From Phycisphaerae bacterium (lineage in GTDB: Bacteria; Planctomycetota; Phycisphaerae; Sedimentisphaerales; Anaerobacaceae), in the NCBI GenBank assembly GCA_021736645.1, contig JAIPFM010000108.1:16947-80946 (forward strand): a stretch of DNA of 64,000 bases, written 5' to 3'. The translations under genes and the position numbers were made by a program. The notes under the pieces were generated by a model that made no database searches, was not told the DNA's origin, and was given only the letters and a program-made list of their open reading frames with translations. Below, in pieces: positions 24,403-32,001 of this stretch (its first letter is position 1; every line of letters starts with the position of its first letter).

Positions 24403-26589
24403 ATGGAAGACGCATTAAAAAAACACATCATAAAACACCTTCAAGATGAAACCTACGTACCGGTCAAATTCGAACAGCTCGCCGGCGACCTGGGCATAGG
24501 TCAGGAGGACCTCCCGGCGTTCAGAGAGGCCTTTGACCAGTTGTGCGCAGTCGGCCATGTGGTCATAGGCACCAAAAACCGCATTGACCTGCAGCCCCTG
24601 CCCAGCCAGGTCATAGGGGTTTTTCGGGCCAATGCACGGGGATTTGGATTCGTGTGTCCTTCAGAGCCCAATGCCCATGGGGATCTGTTTATCCCGCCGG
24701 ACCAGGTCAAAGACGCCATGTCCGGAGACCGCGTGGTGGCCAGGGTTCAGAACAAACGTCGCGGCGGCGGCGAGACCAGACCCTGCGGCACGATTGTGGA
24801 CATCCTGGAACGCTGCCACGACCGGTTCGTGGGCACGCTCACACGCCACCACACGGACTGGCTGGTCCAGCCCGATGAAGGCGGCTTTTTCGAACCCATT
24901 CACGTGTCCGATGTTGAAGCAAAGAATGCCCGGGACAAAGATAAAGTCGTGGTCGAAATCCTGACCTACCCCACAGCACGCCAGCGTGCCAGCGGCGTGA
25001 TCATCGAAGTGCTGGGCAAGTCCGGCAAATACGACACTGAGATTCTCGCGACCATCCGAAGGTATCACTTTGCAGAAACCTTTGACCAGGACTGCCTGGA
25101 CCAGGCACACCAAACCGCCAAGGACTTCAAAGGAGACCTGGAATCCCACAGAGAGGACATCACGGACAAGCTCGTGATCACCATTGACCCGCCCACGGCC
25201 AAGGACTTTGATGATGCCATCAGCCTGGAATGGACGGATCAGGGCCATCAGATCCTGGGCGTGCACATTGCGGATGTCAGCCATTTCATCCCGCCGGAGA
25301 GTCCCCTGGACCTGGAGGCACGCACGCGAGGCAACAGTATTTATCTGCCAGGCAAGACCCTGCCCATGCTGCCCGAGATCCTGAGCAATGGCGTGTGCTC
25401 GCTGCAGCCCGATGAAAAACGCTATGCCAAGAGTGCCTATATTACCTATGATCAGGACGCCAAGATCATCCATCGCAGGTTTGCCAACAGCCTGATCCGG
25501 TCCAGCCACAGGCTCACCTATGACCACGCGGACGACCTGATTCAGGGACGCAAGGCAGATCTGCCTGCACCGGCCATCAAACAACTCAAGGCCATGGACG
25601 CACTGAGTCGTGCCATTGAAAAACGGCGGCACAGCCAGGGGATGCTGCATCTCGATCTGCAGGAGACAGAACTCATATTCGATGACGCCGGTGAAGTGTC
25701 AGACACCCAGCCTGTCAACAACTGCTACACGCATACCATGATCGAGATGTTTATGGTAGAGGCCAACGATGCCGTGGCCACGCTCCTGGATCGCAAGGGC
25801 ATTCCAATCCTGCGCCGTATCCATCCGGACCCGGATCCCGTGCGACTGAGTAAACTGTCCACGCTTCTGAAAAATCTGGGCTTCAATGTGCCCAAGCATC
25901 CCAACCGCTTTGACATCCAGGCCCTCCTGGGTCAGGTCCAGGGCACGGAACGTTCTCTGGGCGTGAACCTCGGTGTGCTCAGGAGTCTGGCCAAGGCAGA
26001 ATACAGCCCTGCGCCTCTGGGTCACTATGCCCTGGCGTCTACCTGCTACAGTCATTTTACCAGCCCCATTCGCAGGTATGCAGATCTGCTGCTCCATCGA
26101 GCCCTGCAGTTTTTCCTGGACAACCGCGTGGCACAGGCCAAGGAATACAGCAGCAGCCTGGACCTCACACAGATCGGTCGGCAGATCAGCCTGACAGAGC
26201 AGAATGCAGAAAATGCAGAACGGGAACTCCACAGCCTGCTGGTCCTGCACCTGCTTCAGAAGCATATTGGGGACGAGTTCAAGGGTGTGATTACAGGCCT
26301 CACGGGCTTTGGCATATTTGTGCAGCTGAATCGATTTGGTGCAGAAGGCCTGATCAAACTCCAGGACCTGGGCTCGGACAAATGGAAATTCGACGCACGC
26401 ATGCAGTGCATTGTGGGCCAGGGCTCAGGCCAGGTCCTGCATCTCGGTCGTGCGATCGACGTGCGCATCGCCTCGGTCAATCTCACGGGCCGACACCTCG
26501 ATCTCGTGCCGAGCAAATCCGTGGCTGAAACACCCAAAAAAAAATCAAAGCCACAAAAGAAACGCCCAGGCAAACGAAAACGTCGTTAG
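24403..26589 (+). CDS. rnr: Ribonuclease R
   Basis: 728 aa: an N-terminal winged helix (about 1-60), cold-shock/OB domains, then the RNB exonuclease domain. The catalytic aspartate motif is DPPTAKDFDDAISLEW, with HIADVSHFI, YLPGKTLPMLPEILSNG and HFTSPIRRYADLLLHR following. An S1 domain (GVITGLTGFGIFVQL) and a Lys/Arg-rich tail complete it. It is a 3'-5' exoribonuclease able to degrade structured RNA and is used in RNA quality control. It ends 31 bp from the convergent cytidylyltransferase gene without a clear terminator. Confidence 0.96.
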   Translation: MEDALKKHIIKHLQDETYVPVKFEQLAGDLGIGQEDLPAFREAFDQLCAVGHVVIGTKNRIDLQPLPSQVIGVFRANARGFGFVCPSEPNAHGDLFIPPDQVKDAMSGDRVVARVQNKRRGGGETRPCGTIVDILERCHDRFVGTLTRHHTDWLVQPDEGGFFEPIHVSDVEAKNARDKDKVVVEILTYPTARQRASGVIIEVLGKSGKYDTEILATIRRYHFAETFDQDCLDQAHQTAKDFKGDLESHREDITDKLVITIDPPTAKDFDDAISLEWTDQGHQILGVHIADVSHFIPPESPLDLEARTRGNSIYLPGKTLPMLPEILSNGVCSLQPDEKRYAKSAYITYDQDAKIIHRRFANSLIRSSHRLTYDHADDLIQGRKADLPAPAIKQLKAMDALSRAIEKRRHSQGMLHLDLQETELIFDDAGEVSDTQPVNNCYTHTMIEMFMVEANDAVATLLDRKGIPILRRIHPDPDPVRLSKLSTLLKNLGFNVPKHPNRFDIQALLGQVQGTERSLGVNLGVLRSLAKAEYSPAPLGHYALASTCYSHFTSPIRRYADLLLHRALQFFLDNRVAQAKEYSSSLDLTQIGRQISLTEQNAENAERELHSLLVLHLLQKHIGDEFKGVITGLTGFGIFVQLNRFGAEGLIKLQDLGSDKWKFDARMQCIVGQGSGQVLHLGRAIDVRIASVNLTGRHLDLVPSKSVAETPKKKSKPQKKRPGKRKRR

Positions 26590-26620
26590 GCAGCGTGTCC
26601 AAGGCTCTGTGCGCGGCTCC

Positions 26621-27460
26621 CTAGAATCCCCGCAGGTGCGTGCTTTCCCGCCGGGTCAGGCCCGGCTTGGGCAGACGTTTGAGGACCACGTATTCAATGC
26701 CATGCGCTTCGCAGTACGCCTTTTTCACGGGCTTGTCACCATCTTCGTTGACCGCGTACTTGTCCGGCTTGATGAGCTGAATCTCCGGTTCCGCGTCGAG
26801 CCAGCCGTGTCCGGTGGAGATCAAGGCCTGGGTCACATAGCGAATGGAACCTGCCATGTAGCGACGTTCCTCCTGTTTGAACATGGGGTGACCCGGCCCC
26901 TTGAGTGTCTCAATATTGGCGTCATGGCCGACCACCACATACAGGTCACCCAGCTCGGACACCTCTTCAAAGAATCGGACATGGCCCGTGTGAAACCAAT
27001 CGTAGCATCCCGTGACGAGCACCTTGGGGCGGCCGGGACACGCCACAGTCACGGTGCTGCGGTCCCATGGCGGATAGGCGGCCAGCGTCTCATGGGTCAC
27101 GACCTGAGTGGTCATGCCGCGAGCCCGGGCAGCGGCCTGCCTGGCCGGTGTATCCTCGTGCTGCGGCACGACCCATCGTGCACCCTGGAGATCGACTGAA
27201 GCAGGCAACTGATCGGCATCATCCAACGACCCTGTCACGGTGACCTCGGTGACATAACGCAGGGCCTGTACGAAGTACAACCTTTCTTCCAGCGGAAACT
27301 TCGGCGCCTTGCCCGTGAACGCCTCGACCGTGGCATCATTCCACAGGTAAACATGCACAGGGCCAAACGCATGAGCCTCGTCCAGAAGACGGATATGAGA
27401 CGCACGCATATTGTCAAAACTCCCGCTGACAATCACAGTGGGTCGTGTGACATGGCTCAT
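26621..27460 (-). CDS. Tandem cytidylyltransferase-like protein
   Basis: 279 aa with two nucleotidyltransferase folds. The C-terminal one (about 145-270) keeps the signature GCYDWFHTGH, with H157 and H160, and resembles TagD/PCT-type cytidylyltransferases. The N-terminal one (about 8-130) has GSFDNMRASH: the first His of HxGH is R19 and the Gly is S21, so it is probably catalytically dead. The start overlaps the GHMP-kinase stop as ATGA, so they are coupled. It would attach CMP (or another NMP) to a phosphorylated sugar or alcohol. With the kinase and epimerase next to it, a nucleotide-sugar pathway is likely; the substrate is unknown. Confidence 0.8.
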   Translation of the reverse strand: MSHVTRPTVIVSGSFDNMRASHIRLLDEAHAFGPVHVYLWNDATVEAFTGKAPKFPLEERLYFVQALRYVTEVTVTGSLDDADQLPASVDLQGARWVVPQHEDTPARQAAARARGMTTQVVTHETLAAYPPWDRSTVTVACPGRPKVLVTGCYDWFHTGHVRFFEEVSELGDLYVVVGHDANIETLKGPGHPMFKQEERRYMAGSIRYVTQALISTGHGWLDAEPEIQLIKPDKYAVNEDGDKPVKKAYCEAHGIEYVVLKRLPKPGLTRRESTHLRGF

Positions 27461-28263
27461 GACAGCACTGTCCTCACTTTCACCCGGAAACCACCGGGCA
27501 CCGGAGTATCAGAGGCCACATAAAAGTATCCGCCTCCGCACCCGGAGAACATAGCTCCAGCATAATGGTCCTGATAAAAACCAAGCAGTTCCATCAGGTC
27601 CATGTCAATGGTGGGATGATCCACCACGTCCGGCAGGATGGTCTGCCAGCACAGCATGCACTCGTTAAACGACGCGCCCAGGCCTGAAAGATCTTTGGAC
27701 ACGATCGCCTGAAAACAATCCTGACCCGTTTTCCCAAGGCGTGCGATCCACTCGGGGTCAAAATTCTGGCGTCCCAGCGGATTGTACCCGTTCGGCCGCA
27801 TCATCACAGGGACCAGATACACACTGGCACCAAACCAGACTGCCACTGCCGGATCGTTATTGGATTCGACATGCACTGGAAAATAGCCCCCTTCATGGGC
27901 AATGTCATAGTCCAGGCGGTTGATGCCCGGGTACACCAGGCCGATCATGTCCTGAGACCCGGAAGGGTCTGTGAGTCCTTCATTCTCGGTCTGGTAGAGT
28001 TCCCGAACGAGTGCCATTTTATCCCGGTCAACTGGGACCTGCCCGTGCCAGATGTCCATGGCAATGCGGCGCGTGCTCCCGCAGATGCCGGAGCGATCCA
28101 GAAACCTGAACTGAGGTTCGACCTGGACAGTGACCATGGATCCGGGCGGCGACGGATTGTGTCTCGACACATAGGGTTGATCGATCCAACCGCCGGCCAG
28201 AGCCAGACGGTACGGAATACGCCCCACAATGTCCGTGATCTTGGAGGATGCTTGCGCTGCCAT
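27457..28263 (-). CDS. GHMP-kinase-like protein, divergent
   Basis: 268 aa with an AGGAGCATC site. It has a GHMP layout: an N-terminal substrate strand (GRIPYRLALAGGWIDQP, like the PxRxxLxGEHxD region of galactokinases), a middle ATP-loop position reading SGICGSTRRIAMDIW in place of GLGSSA, and a C-terminal FSGCGGGYFYVASD matching GHMP motif 3. It is shorter than typical members (about 330 aa). It probably phosphorylates a sugar at C1. It is translationally coupled to the cytidylyltransferase and 75 bp behind the epimerase gene, with a strong hairpin between. Confidence 0.7.
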   Translation of the reverse strand: MAAQASSKITDIVGRIPYRLALAGGWIDQPYVSRHNPSPPGSMVTVQVEPQFRFLDRSGICGSTRRIAMDIWHGQVPVDRDKMALVRELYQTENEGLTDPSGSQDMIGLVYPGINRLDYDIAHEGGYFPVHVESNNDPAVAVWFGASVYLVPVMMRPNGYNPLGRQNFDPEWIARLGKTGQDCFQAIVSKDLSGLGASFNECMLCWQTILPDVVDHPTIDMDLMELLGFYQDHYAGAMFSGCGGGYFYVASDTPVPGGFRVKVRTVLS

Positions 28264-28276
28264 GATGCTCCTGTCA

Positions 28277-28314
28277 CCGTGGCCCTGCCGGTTTCGAGGT
28301 CGGCAAGGCCACGG
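28277..28314. other. Strong hairpin between the epimerase and kinase genes
   Basis: CCGTGGCC (28277-28284) pairs with GGCCACGG (28307-28314), and inner GCCG/CGGC bases extend the stem. It lies inside the operon just upstream of the kinase ribosome site. There is no T-run on either side, so it looks like a processing or stability element rather than a terminator. Confidence 0.6.
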
Positions 28315-28338
28315 AGGTTTACAGTGGTTTGCAGAGGA

Positions 28339-29382
28339 TTAGCTTACCGTACGTTTTCCGGCCTTGCGATCGTTGTATTGTTTTTCGATCCACGCATAGG
28401 TTCGTTTCATACCCTCTTCGAGCGGCAGACTGGGCGCCCAACCGAGCACTTCCTGGATGAACGTGTTGTCACTGTTGCGTCCGGCCACCCCTATGGGGGC
28501 GGTCAGATCATGGGTCCGCTTCAGGGTGACGCCGCCGATCTTCTCAGCCAGGGACACCAGATCGCTGATGGAGATCAGGAAGTCGGACCCCAGGTTGATG
28601 GGTGTGGCGATCAGGTCGTCACAGTGCATGATCATGTCAATGCCTGTGAGGCAGTCGTCAATATACATGAAGCTGCGCGTCTGATGGCCATCCCCCCAGA
28701 TATCGATTTCCAGTTTGCCGGAATCCTTGGCCTCGATCACCTTGCGGCAGAGTGCGGCCGGTGCCTTCTCGCGTCCCCCGTCCCATGTACCGTAGGGGCC
28801 GTAGACATTGTGGAAACGGGCAATCGCGGTCTTCATGCCGCGTTCAGACCAGTATTCCTGACAGAACATTTCTGACACCAGTTTTTCCCATCCGTAGCCG
28901 CGTTCGGCCATGGCCGGATACGCATCCGATTCCGCAAGTGCCCTGACATTCGGATCCTTCTGAAGGTCGGTGTTGTAGGCACAGGCCGAAGAAGAAAAGA
29001 AATAGCGCTGGGCCCCTGCACGATAGGCCTCTTCGATCATATGCGTATTGATGAGAATACTGCGGAGACACTCAATACGAAAACGCTCGATAAATCCCAT
29101 GCCTCCCATGTCGGCTGCCAGGTTATACACCTCGACCGCACCTTCACAGGCCTTGCGGCAATTCATGGGGTCACTCAGGTCCAGACACAGGGACTCCACA
29201 CCGGGCACCACCTGATACCAGTCGGGCAGCGGCTTCTTGTCGATGGCCCGGATACGCGTGAATCCTTGCTCATGAAAATAGCGAGCCAGGGATCCCGCAA
29301 TAAAGCCGCCAGCGCCCCCAATCACAATTAAATCGTCTTTATTCAACACAGATGCTGCTTTTGCATTTACCTTACTTGCCAT
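28339..29382 (-). CDS. gme: GDP-mannose 3,5-epimerase homologue
   Basis: 347 aa, an extended SDR. The NAD site is GGAGGFIAGSLA, and NLAADMGGMGFI and the YxxxK pair Y163/K167 follow. The region around GGREKAPAALCRK, the TRSFMYIDDC stretch and GRNSDN match plant GME closely. The acid/base cysteine (C134 in SSAC, corresponding to C145 of Arabidopsis GME) and the paired lysine (K206 in GGREK, corresponding to K217) are both present. GME converts GDP-D-mannose to GDP-L-galactose and GDP-L-gulose. It is the first gene of the set with kinase and cytidylyltransferase. Exact substrate is inferred; other NDP-sugar epimerase roles remain possible. Confidence 0.85.
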   Translation of the reverse strand: MASKVNAKAASVLNKDDLIVIGGAGGFIAGSLARYFHEQGFTRIRAIDKKPLPDWYQVVPGVESLCLDLSDPMNCRKACEGAVEVYNLAADMGGMGFIERFRIECLRSILINTHMIEEAYRAGAQRYFFSSSACAYNTDLQKDPNVRALAESDAYPAMAERGYGWEKLVSEMFCQEYWSERGMKTAIARFHNVYGPYGTWDGGREKAPAALCRKVIEAKDSGKLEIDIWGDGHQTRSFMYIDDCLTGIDMIMHCDDLIATPINLGSDFLISISDLVSLAEKIGGVTLKRTHDLTAPIGVAGRNSDNTFIQEVLGWAPSLPLEEGMKRTYAWIEKQYNDRKAGKRTVS

Positions 29383-29445
29383 TTTGTCATCTCACCATTG
29401 TTCAGGAGTGTTTTGGAGTCATGTCGACCACTGTGGCCTCCAGTC

Positions 29446-29609
29446 TAGGCTCTGTCTGAAAAGTCCGTCGTCGGCCCGAGAGCGAGCGTTTTTTCGTCTG
29501 GCAAGGACGGCGAAGCAGGCGATATTGAACGTATCGTCGATGCAGCCGGACGTAGTCCAGACGGAAAACAAGCCGGTCGAAGCCAGATCGACTTTTCAGA
29601 CAGAGCCTA
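29446..29609. mobile_element. 164-bp MITE-like element with 20-bp perfect terminal inverted repeats
   Basis: TAGGCTCTGTCTGAAAAGTC at 29446-29465 is repeated in exact inverse at 29590-29609. No coding sequence lies between. The outermost bases are TA on both sides, compatible with a TA target duplication as in IS630/Tc1-type insertions. It sits in the divergent region between the epimerase operon and the AraC gene. Confidence 0.8.
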
Positions 29610-29612
29610 ATA

Positions 29613-29640
29613 TTGACTTTTATTGCTACGACGATATCAT
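29613..29640 (+). promoter_or_regulatory. Promoter of the AraC-family gene
   Basis: TTGACT (29613-29618) and TATCAT (29635-29640) are 16 bp apart, directly next to the MITE-like element. The start codon follows about 65 nt past the predicted transcription start. Confidence 0.5.
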
Positions 29641-29668
29641 AAATAATCCATATGGCAAGCTGTTACGT

Positions 29669-29698
29669 CTATTTTTGCCCACAACACAACTATTTTTG
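29669..29698 (+). promoter_or_regulatory. Possible AraC-type operator
   Basis: CTATTTTTG occurs twice (29669-29677 and 29690-29698), 21 bp apart, which is two helical turns on the same face. Direct repeats with this pitch are typical of AraC-family sites. It ends 13 bp before the regulator's own ATG, so it may mediate autoregulation. Confidence 0.45.
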
Positions 29699-29711
29699 AC
29701 TTTTTAATACC

Positions 29712-30590
29712 ATGAAAGAGAAGATCCAGGATATCGGCCAGGTACCGGCTTTCTACTCCACGCAGGTCCTCAAGGCCGAGCGGTTTTATTTCGACGTGCA
29801 TGCGCGCGGTCATCAAGGCATCACAGTGGTCTGTGGAGGCTGTGAGCATTGTGAGCCCGATTTCCGCATTGACCGCAAAGACTTCCCATACTATTCCATC
29901 GAATATGTGGCCCGCGGCAAGGGGGAAGTGACATTAAAGGATAAGACCTACCCCCTGGTGGCAGGGGCGGTATTTGCCTATGGACCTGATGTCCCTCACA
30001 TCATCACCACGGATCCCAGGGATCGTCTCGTCAAGTACTTTGTGGATTTCAGCGGCACCCGGGCCCTGTCACTGCTGACCGAATATGCGCCTCATCCGGG
30101 ACACATGGTCCACACCAGCTCGCCGACCCAGATCCTGCGTCTCTTTGAAGACTTGATTGCGAATGGACAAAACGTCACGCGCTACAGCGATGCCATCTGC
30201 GCCACGCTTCTTGAAGTCTTGATGCTGAAGGTGGCGGAAACCGCGGTCTCTCATGATTTTGTCGGCAGTATGGCCTTTGCCACCTACCAGACATGCTGCG
30301 AGTACATCCGCGAACACTGTGTGTCCCTGCAAACGCTGACCCAGATCGCAGACGCCTGCCATATGGATGAAGCGTATCTGTGCCGTTTGTTCAAACGATT
30401 TGGTGAGTTGAGTCCCTACAAGTACCTGAATCGTCTCAAGCTCAATATGGCAGCCATGCGCATGCAGGCACCTGACACCCCCATCAAGCAAATCGCCTAT
30501 GAATTGGGATTCAGCAGTCCCTTTCATTTTTCCCGGGCCTTCAAAAAGGCCTATGGGGTGTCTCCGGATTCATTTCGCCGCCGTCGCTGA
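29712..30590 (+). CDS. AraC-family transcription regulator
   Basis: 292 aa. The N-terminal half is a cupin-like ligand-binding domain (YYSIEYVARGKGEVTLKDKTY, then GAVFAYGPDVPHII). The C-terminal 100 residues hold two helix-turn-helix motifs: LTQIADACHMDEAYLCRLFK and then IKQIAYELGFSSPFHFSRAF, followed by YGVSPDSFRR. It probably senses a sugar and controls nearby carbohydrate genes. No ribosome site is seen before the ATG. It is flanked by two different terminal-inverted-repeat elements, so it may have been moved or is a repeated insertion target. Confidence 0.93.
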   Translation: MKEKIQDIGQVPAFYSTQVLKAERFYFDVHARGHQGITVVCGGCEHCEPDFRIDRKDFPYYSIEYVARGKGEVTLKDKTYPLVAGAVFAYGPDVPHIITTDPRDRLVKYFVDFSGTRALSLLTEYAPHPGHMVHTSSPTQILRLFEDLIANGQNVTRYSDAICATLLEVLMLKVAETAVSHDFVGSMAFATYQTCCEYIREHCVSLQTLTQIADACHMDEAYLCRLFKRFGELSPYKYLNRLKLNMAAMRMQAPDTPIKQIAYELGFSSPFHFSRAFKKAYGVSPDSFRRRR

Positions 30591-30603
30591 ACCGGGCCTG
30601 CGC

Positions 30604-30780
30604 TAGCCCGGATTTCTCACAGCCCTTTGGCTGCAACCGCGTATCTCACGCCATCTCCTGGACTTGCCTTGATCGCCGACTTCGATCCCCAGGGGACCTT
30701 CACCCAGTTCACTGCGCCAAGCCCAGGATCTGTCACGACCTACACGGTTTCGCTAAAAAGTTTGTGAGAAATCCGGGCTA
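30604..30780. mobile_element. 177-bp MITE-like element with 17-bp perfect inverted ends
   Basis: TAGCCCGGATTTCTCAC at 30604-30620 is repeated in exact inverse at 30764-30780, again with TA at both outer ends. The interior has no convincing gene. The right end provides the TAG stop codon of the DUF362 gene. Its sequence differs from the element at 29446. Confidence 0.8.
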
Positions 30781-31866
30781 ACCGTAGGCCTCGGCCAACT
30801 GTTTGGAGATACGGAATTTGCACTGGCATGCTTCCAGGGTATGGCCGAGGATAGTCACCCTGTCCAGGTCGCCCTGGCCCATACCGGCCTGCGTCATGGT
30901 CTGTAGATACATGATCTGCTCGGGATCAAAACCCATGACCCTGGTTGCAACCTTGTCCGCGGCCAGCGCATCGGTGCTGGCAATGGTGATGCGCGAGTCA
31001 TAGGGATCTCCGCCCACAGGCCCTTCCCCCTGCATGCCCTCGAAACCGTCGATCACAGCCAGGTCAGGCCAGACCTGCTGGGCCAGATGGAACAGATTGT
31101 AGTGCAGCACACTGTCCTTCTGGAATTTGTTCTGCGTGTGCGTGATCCCCTTGTCGTTCTTCTTGTAGTCATTGAGCGGTGACGCCAGGAGCACGTTCTT
31201 GAGGGAAAGCGTGGTCACCACGCGGTCATGCGTCTTGAGCTTGGCCGCTGAAATGATGTACAGGTCAGGGTCAAAGAAGGTGTTGATCAATCGCAGGCCC
31301 AACGGGCGGTTGCCCTGCCCGAACACATACCCCCAATGATAAGGCTGAGTGTTCAAGTCGATCAGTGTCACGCCATACTCCTGCTGCAGGGGCAGATACC
31401 CATAGTTTTTGTATCCGTCCATGGTGCCTGCACGAGAGGCCGTGGACTCACCAATCATGATCTCGCCCTGATACAGGGGCTTGAGAAAGTCGAGAATGGC
31501 GCGTATGGCGTCCACGTGCGTGGCACAGAGCGGCCGATTGGTGGACACAAAATTGGGCTTGATCAGGAGGCGTGTCTTGCCCTGCAGCGAGGCAGCCACC
31601 TGATCCTCGATCTTCTTGAGCGCAGAGAATGTAATGTCACGCCGGTCATTGCCCTTGACCAGGGCCACCTGGCTGGTCTCTGTCAGGGGCGTCCAGAGCA
31701 GCCCCTTGTTTTTGCGACGGAAAGGCACGCCCGTGGCCTGCCCCAGGAGCGTACTCTGCATGGCAGCATGGCACACACCGGACAGTCCCGTGGCCGTTCC
31801 AAGGGCACCCAGTCCGAGTCCCTTTAACAGGGATCGACGAGAGAGAGGCGTCTTGTTCGTCATCAT
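30778..31866 (-). CDS. Tat-exported DUF362 protein
   Basis: 362 aa. The N-terminus is a twin-arginine signal (SRRSLLKGLGLGALGTATGLSG). The body is a DUF362 domain: RLLIKPNFVSTNRP, THVDAIRAILDF, GESTA, AAKLKTHDRVVTTLSLKN and VIDGFEGMQGEGP. There is no ferredoxin module, unlike many DUF362 proteins. Function is unknown; in PVC genomes such proteins often sit among Gfo/Idh/MocA and sulfatase genes. The stop codon is the first codon of the MITE-like element, so the original C-terminus may have been altered. It is 135 bp behind the Gfo/Idh gene with a repeat between. Confidence 0.85.
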   Translation of the reverse strand: MMTNKTPLSRRSLLKGLGLGALGTATGLSGVCHAAMQSTLLGQATGVPFRRKNKGLLWTPLTETSQVALVKGNDRRDITFSALKKIEDQVAASLQGKTRLLIKPNFVSTNRPLCATHVDAIRAILDFLKPLYQGEIMIGESTASRAGTMDGYKNYGYLPLQQEYGVTLIDLNTQPYHWGYVFGQGNRPLGLRLINTFFDPDLYIISAAKLKTHDRVVTTLSLKNVLLASPLNDYKKNDKGITHTQNKFQKDSVLHYNLFHLAQQVWPDLAVIDGFEGMQGEGPVGGDPYDSRITIASTDALAADKVATRVMGFDPEQIMYLQTMTQAGMGQGDLDRVTILGHTLEACQCKFRISKQLAEAYG

Positions 31867-31897
31867 CGTCTCCAGAATGATAAAGTTTCCAACTTTA

Positions 31898-32001
31898 AGT
31901 TTTCAGTTTTCAGATGACAGTATACAGTATCAAAAATATGTTTTTCTGAAAACTGCTTACTGAAAACTGGACACCAAAGGATTTTTTGCAGAAGTCCTGT
32001 C
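31898..32001. repeat. Stop-anchored hairpin and heptad repeat behind the Gfo/Idh gene
   Basis: On the minus strand, directly after the Gfo/Idh TAG, comes a hairpin (AGGACTTCTGC with a weaker partner, 31978-31998). TTTTCAG, TAAGCAG and TTTTCAG heptads follow, then an AT-rich spacer and inverted CTGAAAA heptads at 31898-31914. It is a full copy of the mutS2-type element. Confidence 0.75.

Noticed and set aside
26621..27460. HldE/RfaE-type heptose kinase-adenylyltransferase
   Set aside because: No ribokinase-like domain; both halves are nucleotidyltransferase folds.
29384..29707. 107-codon frame across the MITE-like element
   Set aside because: It covers the inverted ends and promoter region; composition is not protein-like and no ribosome site is present.
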